From positions 1-64,000 of the forward strand of contig JADNRZ010000030.1 in the NCBI GenBank assembly GCA_015501605.1: 64,000 nt of DNA, written 5' to 3'. Below, piece after piece: positions 45,363-55,030 of the stretch; position 1 is the first letter of the stretch, and every line of letters starts with the position of its first letter. The position numbers were made by a program, and so were the translations under genes. This DNA comes from Panaeolus papilionaceus. Its lineage: Eukaryota > Basidiomycota > Agaricomycetes > Agaricales. The notes under the pieces were generated by a model. It was not told where the DNA came from, made no database searches, and was given only the letters and a program-made list of their open reading frames with translations.

Positions 45363-47514
45363 TTCATACATGAACCACTGGATTTAGGCAGTGGGCCCTC
45401 ATGTGTCCAGACTGGGTTTTGGCAGTGGGGTCTTAGGCAGTCAATCTGCAGGAGAAATGTAGATAGTGGACCTTTAGAATAGATAAGAGTGAAGAGCATA
45501 GATAATGGTCCGGGTTCTTAGATTTCATGGGTAAATACATGTAAACAAACCTTCGGCCTAGATTTAGCAGGGGAAACCACAATTATGCATTTCCGGGACA
45601 CCACACCTGGATATCATGGGTGGTAGTGCTATAACATATTTCTATACATAGATATACACCTTCCTAGATAGTTTCCCCCCCGGAAATACAAGGGGAATGG
45701 GTGGATGCAGGAGGATGCATCTGGATGTAGTTTTGATTTAATTAAATGTGCCCCTATTTGCACATCAAATCTTCGTCCTAATTAGGGATATTGGCATGAT
45801 GTCATTGATTCCCTTAAATCTAATAATAGCTCCTTAATTAATCTTCGCTTTTTTAGGAAATTGGCATCACTGATGTGCTTTCAGGTACAAATGACATCAC
45901 ACTAATTAATATTCCTCCCCCACCATTATTGCAGCATTTATTCCACTGCTTTTTGGGTACTTTTATATGGATATATATATATCACTAGAAAGTTACAGTT
46001 GCCTAATATTTGAATCTGACTTTTACTTATTTAATTCCCTCCAGTAGATTACCCAAAACAGCTCCGCTTTTTTGATAATCAATTGCCCCTATTTATTAAT
46101 AGCATTATTACTGCTGCATTTTCCACCGCTTTTTTGGCTCTTTTTCTGCACACCATATATACCATTAGAAAGCTATAAGTGTCTAGTTTAAGAATCTATC
46201 CTTGTATCATCACTATCCTCACTGGGGACTGCATCATTCAATTGCGCTTTTTTGGTAATTAAATTAGCCCCTATCTTTAATTACATTTCTTTGTGCATCA
46301 TTTGTATTTATTCCCTTTATTATTTTAATTGACATATATATATCACTGGAAAGCTACAATCGCCTACTTTCAGAATCTGAAAACAGAATAGAAATGTTGT
46401 GCTTGTGGAGGGAGCAATTGCATTTCGCATTTTGGGTACTACAGCGTGGGAACACCCCTTGATCCTTCTTCTCCTCCTCCCCCCTCCGCTTTTTTGGCTT
46501 CATTCCTCCACACCCCCTGCAGCTATCAACATGAAACTTGGCACACCCCTTCATAAACATTATTCAAAGGCTCTCACCAGTCCAATAGTGAAAATACATA
46601 CTATCCTGCTTTCCATCAACATATTAATATATATTCACTTAAATTGCTAAAAAAGCGCACCAAAATGTAATGCTTCTGTATGATGTATGCCAGTAAATGA
46701 TATTGCTACATCAATATTGCATGGTGTGCAGAAAAAGAGCCAAAAAAGCGGTGGAAAATGCAGCAGTAATAATGCTATTAATAAATAGGGGCAATTGATT
46801 ATCAAAAAAGCGGAGCTGTTTTGGGTAATCTACTGGAGGGAATTAAATAAGTAAAAGTCAGATTCAAATATTAGGCAACTGTAACTTTCTAGTGATATAT
46901 ATATATCCATATAAAAGTACCCAAAAAGCAGTGGAATAAATGCTGCAATAATGGTGGGGGAGGAATATTAATTAGTGTGATGTCATTTGTACCTGAAAGC
47001 ACATCAGTGATGCCAATTTCCTAAAAAAGCGAAGATTAATTAAGGAGCTATTATTAGATTTAAGGGAATCAATGACATCATGCCAATATCCCTAATTAGG
47101 ACGAAGATTTGATGTGCAAATAGGGGCACATTTAATTAAATCAAAACTACATCCAGATGCATCCTCCTGCATCCACCCATTCCCCTTGTATTTCCGGGGG
47201 GGAAACTATCTAGGAAGGTGTATATCTATGTATAGAAATATGTTATAGCACTACCACCCATGATATCCAGGTGTGGTGTCCCGGAAATGCATAATTGTGG
47301 TTTCCCCTGCTAAATCTAGGCCGAAGGTTTGTTTACATGTATTTACCCATGAAATCTAAGAACCCGGACCATTATCTATGCTCTTCACTCTTATCTATTC
47401 TAAAGGTCCACTATCTACATTTCTCCTGCAGATTGACTGCCTAAGACCCCACTGCCAAAACCCAGTCTGGACACATGAGGGCCCACTGCCTAAATCCAGT
47501 GGTTCATGTATGAA
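45363..47514. mobile_element. 2.15-kb foldback element with ~795-bp inverted arms
   Basis: 45363-46157 is repeated in reverse at about 46720-47514, starting TTCATACATGAACCACTGG, with very few differences. The core (about 560 bp) is non-coding. Arms and core contain many CCGCTTTTTTGG phrases and ATATATATATCACTAGAAAGYTACA modules shared with the element at 22428. It separates the two halves of the CACTA right subterminal region, so it inserted there later. No clear target duplication. Confidence 0.75.
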
Positions 47515-47532
47515 TCTAGCTTACAAGGCTGC

Positions 47533-47710
47533 TTTCAGAGGGGTTAAATTTAGTATAAAAACTCTCTGAAAATGGGTTTATAACCCCTCTATATGTATGA
47601 TTTAATCGCCTTCAGCATGTGTTGCAATATTGACGATATCTCCTTCAGATGATGGAATAACCCCTTTCGCGGGAGGACTTGTACTCACTTCGAAGGGGTT
47701 ATTAACCCCT
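47533..47710. repeat. right subterminal repeats of the CACTA element
   Basis: GAGGGGTTAAA, TAACCCCTC, TAACCCCTTT and AAGGGGTTATTAACCCCT occur within 180 bp, mirroring 15183-15412. Confidence 0.55.
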
Positions 47711-47727
47711 CCGCTGGGTTTACAGTG
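47691..47727 (-). repeat. right TIR of the CACTA-like element
   Basis: Inverse of the left TIR, ending ...GGGTTTACAGTG, followed by the TCA target copy at 47728-47730. Confidence 0.75.
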
Positions 47728-48017
47728 TCAATGCACCATCCTTGATCATTCCCGAATTCTTTCACGACAACTGACGCCTTTGTGCGAAATGAGTTATTGA
47801 TCAAGGTTACACCTTGATCCCCAAACCCAACTATATCTGCAAATCCAGATGGGTTGACAGGTACTGTATTCAATTGTTAATCAATATGGACTAGATGATG
47901 GGACAAAGAACGGCGTCACGCACCTGGCTGAGATTGACTAACAACCACTGACTGTCTTGTGGTAAGAGCACCAGGTTCCAAAGGAGATGTTCCCTTTTTG
48001 CCGTCCATTTGATTCAT
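47728..48017 (-). pseudogene. FG-GAP/VCBS-repeat protein, N-terminal part (split by the CACTA element)
   Basis: Exon 1 48017-47924 starts MNQMDGKKGTSPLEPGALTT right after a CAG acceptor-like site. A 60-bp intron (GTGCGT...ACAG) leads to exon 2, 47863-47728, with GFADIVGFGDQGVTLINNSF and ...DQGWCID, the first FG-GAP blade. The frame then enters the CACTA TIR. Upstream 48320-48079 could be a 5' UTR exon ending at a GTAAGT donor; its own ATG is out of phase, so ATG 48017 is preferred. With 13907-15169 it makes one gene of at least eight blades. Confidence 0.7.
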
Positions 48018-49129
48018 CTGAATTTCTTCAATTAAGGATGGATGATAGATCTTGTTAATCAGAGCACCCTGAACTTACCTTTGTGGATCGATGATTTGAA
48101 ATTTATTCTGTTCTAGAGCGTGAGGAATGTTGGCAAATCGTTGAGGATGAAGGTAAGATGGGACATGAAGATATATGCCGATATGTGGGACAAATGGCAG
48201 GGACGATAGAGAACCAAGTGTTGTAGGTTGTGCATTGAATATCAACCTATGCCTTGTTTGTCTTTTGATATGTTGAGACGTGGCACGACTCAAGCTGCCA
48301 CTGAGTCGAGCATGCCGCATTCAGGCCTCATTGTGGTGACAGGAACTATGTTACCATGACGTCAGTCCCTTCGTATGCCTCACAGGCTGATTCTATAATT
48401 GCAGCCTGAGGAATAAACTACAACAAACCAGCTCAACTGGAGTAAAGTGCTAAGTAAAGTAGGTTATTATCATAACAATTTTATTCATTTCACTCTTCAT
48501 CACACTCTGCGCACAACAGAAAATACCTTTGATAATAACCGGGAAGCAAACGTCTCCAGTGACAGACGTCGCCTGGTTTTTATGTAGATTAGATGCTATT
48601 AACTATGCTGTGGCATGCCAATTGAAATTTGCTGTCAAGTCCTCAAGTGTGCCGTCAAGGGTTTTCGAACTTTTTCGTAGAGGAAGACACATTCCCTCGC
48701 TCCCTTCAACTTCGAGCGCTCTCCTACGCGGATGGAGAGATTGATTACTACTGGGGCTTGGTTTGGTCATTAAGAAGTCAAAAGAGTATCACAGTGCTAG
48801 TTTCGAACACGAATACAGCCCAGTATGGCCTCAGCCGGCATAAACAGGATCTGAACTGTGAATGTACCAATAACCAGCTTCCTGATGGATTTCCCGCGAC
48901 TCTCGGACCACCCTGTGTCTTCTACAAGCTCTCTTCGCATAGTTCATTCAACACACTCATTCAAAAGCTATATACAGACTTAATGTCGCTAACTCTATCT
49001 ACGCCGGTAAGCCATGTACCCCGCTGGGATTGTGATATCTACATTTTTGCTCAAACTGTGCTACAGGCGCCGCTGAGATGGTAAAAACCTCCTACTTTAC
49101 ATCACGTCTGTCCTAAAACAATTTCAGAC
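48018..49129. other. spacer upstream of the FG-GAP gene and P450 relic
   Basis: It contains the presumed 5' exon and promoter of the FG-GAP gene (minus strand). A 151-codon plus frame (48629-49084) has no domain that I recognise; it may be a decayed upstream part of the P450 relic. Confidence 0.3.
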
Positions 49130-49905
49130 TATGTCTTCTATGAAAAGCATATTCTACCTTTTTTCAAAAAACCCAAGGTCCAAGCTAAAGCTCAAGCCGA
49201 GCTCGACTGGGTTCTTGGTACTCCTTTGTGTCTCCCAACCTTTGAGGACAGGCCATCATGACCCTACATCAAAGCCATTTACAGGGAAGTCATAAGATGC
49301 TTACCTCCCCTCCTGGTATTCCTCATGCGACCATTGAGGACATATTTTACAAGGGGTATCTTATCCCGAAGGGTACAACGGTTTATGGGAACATTTGGTC
49401 AGTTTGAGTCTCCTGATGTCAGCTCATTTTATCTCATCAAGCAACTATTGGCATCCCCAGGGCGATGATCCATGACAAAAAGAAATACGAGAATCCTAAT
49501 GTCTTCAATCCTGACCGCTTCTTTGATAAGGATGGCAACCTGAGTGATAACGATAAAGTGCTGGCGTACGGTTTCGGTCAAAGGTAAGTGGTTGTCTCCG
49601 TTTTGAAGTATTGCCAGTATCATAACACAGGGACGTATCGTTATAGAGTGTGCGTTGGTAAAAGTGTAGCAAGCAACAACATGAGCTCTCTTTATATTTA
49701 CATTCCACACATTCTCAATGCTGAAACAAACACCAGACGTGGCTGGTCATTGCATGTATGCTAGCAGGCTTCCAATTTAGTACAAAAAAGGACGCCCAAG
49801 GTGACGAGATACCAATTGATGATGAGGTAAAACACACAGGCTTCGTGCGTAAGTGGTCAATATTCCCAGTAAAAAACAGCTCTGTAAACTTCTGCGTTTA
49901 TAGGT
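49130..49905 (+). pseudogene. cytochrome P450, 3' portion (relic)
   Basis: Spread over several frames are AQAELDWVLGTPLCLPTFEDRP, PYIKAIYREVIR (the ExxR helix), GIPHATIEDIFYKGYLIPKGTTVYGNIW, NPDRFFDKDGNLSD and the heme-binding YGFGQR / VCVGK with its Cys, split by an intron at about 49585-49646, then DAQGDEIPIDDE near the C-terminus. A TGA before PYIKAIY and at least two frameshifts make it non-functional. The N-terminal half is absent or unrecognisable. Fungal P450s of this type oxidise small molecules; the substrate is unknown. Confidence 0.7.
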
Positions 49906-51507
49906 GAAAAAAGAGCGATTTTATGCATTTTTATGTGATTCACAGAAAAAACAGAAGAGTACAGAATGTGCGCGGATCTGCACAGATATTTTGAGATATT
50001 TCTGCGCCTTATGGGGCAGCTGCTTTTCATTATTTCTGCTTATTTCTGGTATTTCTGTAATTACTGCATTTATCTGTGGTCAAGTATCATTCTATATTCA
50101 TTGATATGAGGATACATTGTACACATAGCATTACACAAAAACTAAGCTACTGAACCGACTCAGACCTATCTGTACCCCTAGACCCGTAGCAGATGACACC
50201 AATAAGGGGACAGAACATGAATCTAGATGCATGATGAGGTCAGGATATATCTATAATTCTGAAAAGCAAGTACCTCATTGGCTGAGTATAATCCAGGAGG
50301 GAGATGTACCGTCAGTGGTGCTACATTCAACAAAAAAGGTGAATATATGCGCGAAATGTGTCGATAAATAGTGATGCTTACCTTAATGCAATTCTCCTTT
50401 GAGAGAAAACATATGATAATTCTCTACAAGCAAGATGTATGAGACAAATAAATGAGTGCATCAATCCTGATTTTTGAATCAGAGGACATAGCTCACCTGT
50501 CCTATCCTCTGCTGCAATGGGGAACTCCCCAGGAGTGTCGAGATTATTGAGGGCTAGTACCCTCAGAGGTTGCCAATGTCAATCTGAAAGAGTAACCATG
50601 GGAGAGAAGGCAGTATTTGATGTGAGCGGATGTATGCAAGCACCAGAAGTGGAGAGGTGGTGGTTATGGAAAGAGGAAAGCAAAGGCGGCATTGTAAGTT
50701 GGCTACTCCTAAGTTCTCCAATGAGCTGAGTTTGAATTTCGGCAATCCCCTAAGTGGAAGCGTTCCAACTTCCAATGCTGAGCTGGGCAACGACCAATGA
50801 CGCATCATTCAAATTGAACTTAGAGTATTTTTTTCGAGTTTTAAGGTGAAGCTTACGAAGACAATTGAAATGGTAAAATTTAGTCTAAGTACAGAAAATC
50901 ACAGCTTTTGCTGGTTTTGTCGGATTTGTGTGGATCTGCACAGAAAGTTCAAATTAAGTGCAGATGTTGCAGAACCATTTTTGACTGGGGGTCAATATCT
51001 AATCTCAAGGAACGATGGAATAGAGGGACTTGCCACCCTCATGTGACCACATATATAGCCATGTTCGTAGTGTAGCTTGCTCTGAACAAGACCATTACAC
51101 TGTGCCATAGAGTGTCTGAGCGTGTCTCCAGGACACTGGGGCCACTCCAACGATTACTAAGCACGCCCCCTGTTCGTTAGCCATAAAACTCCATATTGAA
51201 TGCGAAGTCTCACCCAGGTCTGAGGTATGGAGTGAAGTGATTGAAGCTGCTCATGCTACTATCAACTAGACCTTCTGGTCATTTATGGGACTCTTCTCTC
51301 AAACAAAAAGATAATTGTCAATCTCCCTTCACTAAAGCCAATCTAAATGCTCTGTGCACCTGTTTTGAACCACTTTGCACCGAGATAAACCATTCAAGTC
51401 AGATATCGTCTGAAGATTGTCTCTCCAGACCACGGACTCAACTCCCAATTCATTTATCTTTCGACTTCGGCGGCCTCAACCTTCACATCAACACAAATTG
51501 CAATATA
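49906..51507. other. gene-poor spacer
   Basis: No gene that I can support. A GATCTGCACAGA phrase recurs at 49976 and 50934 in similar surroundings, hinting at a degraded repeat pair. Confidence 0.35.
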
Positions 51508-51894
51508 CAGTGCCCCAAAAAACTGTTTACATCACTCACCCGTTTTTATCATTTTCGCATTTTTGGGATCAGTTCTTCACTATTTCCAATGATATTAGGC
51601 TTGATAGAAAGCCATACATGTCTAGTTTATGTAGATATAAATTATATGCGTGTGACATGAATTTACGCGATGCAACGCGCCTAATTAGAGGGGTGAGTTA
51701 TGTAAACAGTTTCTTTGCTCACATCAAAAATGACCACAAACGCACATTCTTTGGCTCATATCTCACCAACACCTGATTCAATCTGTCTCAAACTTGATAA
51801 ACAGTTTTATATATATTTAGGGATTATATCCTGCGAGTTATAGAGTTATCCATGAATATTTGCATGTCACAGCAAGGTACAGGTGCATACCCCC
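51508..51894 (+). repeat. left long TIR of the composite element
   Basis: 387 bp, near-identical inverse of 58754-59141. Confidence 0.85.
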
Positions 51895-52042
51895 ACCCTC
51901 AGGCCTGACTCAAGTCATTTTGTAGCATTTAGACACTTTGGCTGTATCAAACCACATGGCACACATATAAATTACATATTTAAATAAGATGTAGCCCATA
52001 TACAAGGCCTGTGTGGCCTATGTCCCCAACTGATCCAACAGT

Positions 52043-52052
52043 TTGATTCGAC
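52043..52052 (+). other. self-priming primer-binding site, gypsy family C
   Basis: TTGATTCGAC, 2 nt after a CAACA that could be the 5' LTR end. Its complement GTCGAATCAA lies in the 3' LTR at 58152-58161, 34 nt after the TATA start. The 5' LTR itself is not recognisable upstream. Confidence 0.5.
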
Positions 52053-52108
52053 CACCCACTGGACTCGCATATTTGTACTTGTTTATCAGCTTACCCACTT
52101 CCGACATC

Positions 52109-53278
52109 ATGAACATCGACCTCCCACCGTTCACTCCTGACCACAGGTTCGTAGATGTTGCTGCTGCCCAACTCGCTGCTTTGGGTCAACTGTCCTCTAG
52201 CCTCCAAAACTCCATTCATGTGCCACAGGTGGAAAATGGCTCCTCCACACAACCCACCCCACCCTCAGCCTCATTCCCTCAACAACCAAACGCAGAAAAT
52301 GTCCAAAACCCCAATCAACCCCCTCCAGCCGCACCTGATGTAATGGAACAGGAAAGACTCCTCCTCTGGCAAGCAGTAGTAGCTCTGGGACGATCCATGG
52401 ATAACATCAGTGTCAATTCACACTCCCAACAAGAAGCTTTGTCTGCTCTCGTCACCCGTATCACTGACCACCCTGCCGGCTCCTCCAGTGCTCCCAAACA
52501 CCGCGAACCCCGCATCTTCAATGGCTGTACTGACCAACTCGACGCATTCCTTCGCGAGGTCAACAATGTCATTTATCTCCAACGTCGCTCCTTGCCTACC
52601 AATCGTGACCGAACCATCTATTTTGGTTTCTATCTTGGGGATGGTGCACCATCATCTTGGTACCGCGCAATCGAGCTTGACCCCATCAAATCCTACTTGT
52701 TGGATGATTATGAAGCCTTCATCAATGCCTTCAAGGAGAGGTTCCAAGACCCCGATCAGTATGTGTCCACCATCCGGAAGATGCGCAAACTCAAGCAAAC
52801 AGGCTCCTGTGCCGTTTTCACCAATCAGTTCTCAGAACTCCTTGCAGAACTGGACTGGACCAAACAAACAAAGATCCAGGAGTACTACGACAGGTTGAAG
52901 GATGGAGTAAAACTCACCTTGTGCAACCGCAAGGGTCGCTACTTCACAATGGACTTCGATCTCTATGCCAGGACCTGCATCGAGATTGACAATGAACTCC
53001 ATAGTATGTCCCTCGACTCCATCAAACCCTCATCATCTCTCCCCTTTGCCAAACGCACGCAGCCCTCCTCTTCCACACTCTCCACCCCTTCTCCCTCTTC
53101 TTCAAACTCTAACGACCAAGTTGTTCCCATGGAGGTTGACGCCATCCGCCGTGGTCCCCTGTCAAGTGAAGAGAAGGCACATCGTAGGAAGGAAGGGCTA
53201 TGCTTGTACTGTGGACAGGGCAAACATCTTGCTGCTGAGTGTCCCAACAAGAAGTCGAAGACTTCGGGAAAAGCTTAA
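52109..53278 (+). CDS. gag, gypsy family C
   Basis: 389 aa from ATG 52109 to TAA 53276-53278, uninterrupted. A capsid-type region (EPRIFNGCTDQLDAFLREVNNVIYLQ, WYRAIELDPI, FKERFQDPDQYVSTIRKMRKLKQTGSCAVFTNQFSELLAELDW) precedes a CCHC knuckle (CLYCGQGKHLAAECP). Gag packages the element RNA. It is followed in the -1 frame by protease; the last codons contain a slippery heptamer. It is the best-preserved gene of this otherwise degenerate element. Confidence 0.85.
   Translation: MNIDLPPFTPDHRFVDVAAAQLAALGQLSSSLQNSIHVPQVENGSSTQPTPPSASFPQQPNAENVQNPNQPPPAAPDVMEQERLLLWQAVVALGRSMDNISVNSHSQQEALSALVTRITDHPAGSSSAPKHREPRIFNGCTDQLDAFLREVNNVIYLQRRSLPTNRDRTIYFGFYLGDGAPSSWYRAIELDPIKSYLLDDYEAFINAFKERFQDPDQYVSTIRKMRKLKQTGSCAVFTNQFSELLAELDWTKQTKIQEYYDRLKDGVKLTLCNRKGRYFTMDFDLYARTCIEIDNELHSMSLDSIKPSSSLPFAKRTQPSSSTLSTPSPSSSNSNDQVVPMEVDAIRRGPLSSEEKAHRRKEGLCLYCGQGKHLAAECPNKKSKTSGKA
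53266..53272 (+). promoter_or_regulatory. candidate -1 frameshift site GGGAAAA
   Basis: In the gag frame it reads G GGA AAA, then GCT TAA. A -1 slip gives GGG AAA A and enters the protease frame, which is open here (GKSLTGSLEVLGPPDSD). Confidence 0.55.
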
Positions 53279-53847
53279 CCGGTAGTTTAGAGGTCCTAGG
53301 GCCACCGGATTCAGATGACAGGACCCATCCCATAGTTACAACCCATTCTGTGCCCACTTTCGCTCGTTTTTCCGATGGACAGTATCATTTTTTGTCTGAT
53401 ATACCCGCTCCCCAATACATTTCTTCTGTTTCTTCTTTGTCTGAACCTGAACATTTCTTCATTTCCGTCACTCTTTGTTTCCCAAATCGTTCATCCATCA
53501 AGACTGTTGCTCTTGTTGACTCTGGCGCTTCTCAATCTTGCATCTCGGAACGTTTTGCCACCCGACACTCCCTTCCTCGTCACTGCAAGGACATTCCTAT
53601 CCCAATTCTTGCTGTTGATGATCGCCCAATTGCCTCAGGACTGGTTACCCAGGATGTTCTTGCTAAATTATCAATCAAGGAACACTCTGGGGTATTTTCT
53701 TTTGCTGTTGTATCTGTTTCTTTTCCTATTATTCTTGGACTTGACTGGCTTTGTATTCACAACCCCTCCATTGATTGGTCTGACCCCTCTCTTTCACTCT
53801 CTTGCTGTAATCTCACCCCTATCAACCGTGTTACTATCAAACCTTGA
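53266..53847 (+). CDS. protease region of pol, gypsy family C
   Basis: Frame -1 to gag. It contains the retropepsin motif VALVDSGASQSCISERFA and the second conserved block FPIILGLDWLCIHNPSIDW. It ends at TGA 53845-53847; the same frame stays open beyond it for about 65 codons (to VKWTGYG), so the TGA is probably a lesion (CGA to TGA). Active-site DSG is present. Confidence 0.75.
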   Translation, partial: GKSLTGSLEVLGPPDSDDRTHPIVTTHSVPTFARFSDGQYHFLSDIPAPQYISSVSSLSEPEHFFISVTLCFPNRSSIKTVALVDSGASQSCISERFATRHSLPRHCKDIPIPILAVDDRPIASGLVTQDVLAKLSIKEHSGVFSFAVVSVSFPIILGLDWLCIHNPSIDWSDPSLSLSCCNLTPINRVTIKP

Positions 53848-55030
53848 GGCTTTGGTCTCAGGCCTCCTGCTCGACACATCACCAAACCATGCTCTGTGGC
53901 TTCTCTTGGGTTAGGCTTCGGTCTAGCACCCAACCCTGCTTCTGTCCCCTCTCCTGTCAATACCTCTTCCCCCACCACACAATCACCATCAAAACCGTCT
54001 AGTTCATATCTTGATTTTCTTGTAAAATGGACTGGCTATGGTTGAGTATTCGAAAAACCACCAAGTTGGCCTAATCCAATTCCACCCTAATGGCTCTCCT
54101 TACTATATCTTCACCACATCCTCTACCCCACACTCCGATATCAGTTCTGATCCCTCACCACTGCCACCCACTCAATTCACTTCTGACCTACCCACAAAAT
54201 ACTTCCCCTGGGCTTCCACTGTCTTTTCTCCCACTGCTGTTGATGACCTTCCCCCTCACCGCCCCTATGACTGTGCTATTGATCTTGAGGATGGAAAGTC
54301 ACCCCCGTTTGGTCCCCTGTACCGGCTCACCCAGGATGAGCATAAGGCACTTGGTGAATATCTCGATGAGAATCTCAAGAAGGGTTATGTCCGCTGCTCC
54401 GCCTCTTCCGCTGCCTCCCCCATCCTTTTTGTTCGGAAGAAGACAGGCGAGTTGCGTCTCTGTGTTGATTACTGGGGTTTGAATTCCATCACCAAGAAGA
54501 ATCGTTACCCCATTCCGCACATTGACGATCTGCTTGATCGTACTCAGGGGTGCAAGGTATTTTCTGTCATCGACCTCAAGAACGCGTTCAATCTTGTACG
54601 CATTCGAGAGGGCGATGAATGGAAAACAGCATTTCGCACTCCTCAAGGTCTCTATGAGTACCTCGTCATGCCATTCGGTCTCACAAACGCTCCTGCCACC
54701 TTTCAATCTTTCATTCAGGATGTCCTTTGCGAACATCTCGGCATTTTCTGTGTTGTCTATCTTGATGACATCCTGGTTTTCTCAAAGACTCAGGACGAGC
54801 ATGATAAGCATGTGATGCTGGTCCTCGACAAACTCAAGGACGCCAATTTGTTTGCCAACCCCAAGAAGTGCAAGTTCAACAAGTCGCAGGTTGAGTATCT
54901 GGGTTACCTAATTAGTTCTGAGGGTATCAAAATGAATCCCAAGAAACTCTCAACCATTTCCGACTGGCCTACCCCACACTCTGCCCACGATGTTCAGGTA
55001 TTTTTGGGTTTCTGTAATTTCTATCACTGA
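53848..55030 (+). pseudogene. reverse transcriptase region, gypsy family C
   Basis: After the TGA and a frame change near 54040, the frame 54038-55030 carries all RT blocks: HRPYDCAIDL, ASPILFVRKKTGELRLCVDYWGLN, FSVIDLKNAFNLVRI, MPFGLTNAPATFQSF, VVYLDDILVFSK and FLGFCNFYH. It then stops at TGA where family relatives have YRRF. CAC TGA in place of two Arg codons fits two CpG transitions. DYWGLN has Trp where DYRGLN is usual. Not functional as a polyprotein. Confidence 0.75.

Larger units (their letters stand above)
15170..47727. mobile_element. 32.6-kb CACTA-like DNA transposon, bloated by nested insertions
   Basis: The left end reads CACTGTGAGCCCAAC and the right end, inverted, CACTGTAAACCCAGC. 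Both continue into GGGGTTAATARCCCC, giving an imperfect TIR of about 37 bp with roughly eight mismatches. It is flanked by a direct TCA at 15167-15169 and 47728-47730; CACTA elements make 3-bp duplications and start with CACTR. It interrupts an FG-GAP gene whose frame is restored by excision. It carries a Tnp2 transposase gene (dead) and three other genes, plus at least seven later transposon insertions. Stripped of those, about 15 kb would remain. The TIR divergence and the pile of insertions suggest an old, immobile copy. Confidence 0.8.

Noticed and set aside
15183..47710. AACCCCT/AGGGGTT clusters as internal telomere repeats
   Set aside because: They are not TTAGGG, are not in tandem, occur mostly as palindromes, and lie exactly inside the CACTA termini, so subterminal transposon repeats explain them better.
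15170..47727. A Starship-type giant element
   Set aside because: No tyrosine-recombinase captain gene is seen at either end; the termini, 3-bp TSD and Tnp2 gene fit CACTA.
48079..48320. Coding first exon of the FG-GAP gene starting at 48320
   Set aside because: Joining it through the GTAAGT donor gives a stop at once in exon 2; ATG 48017 keeps the frame, so this is more likely 5' UTR.
54000..54045. FLVKWTGYG as a chromodomain inside family C
   Set aside because: Only nine residues at the end of the protease linker, before the RT; the C-terminal chromodomain-like part is at 57389.
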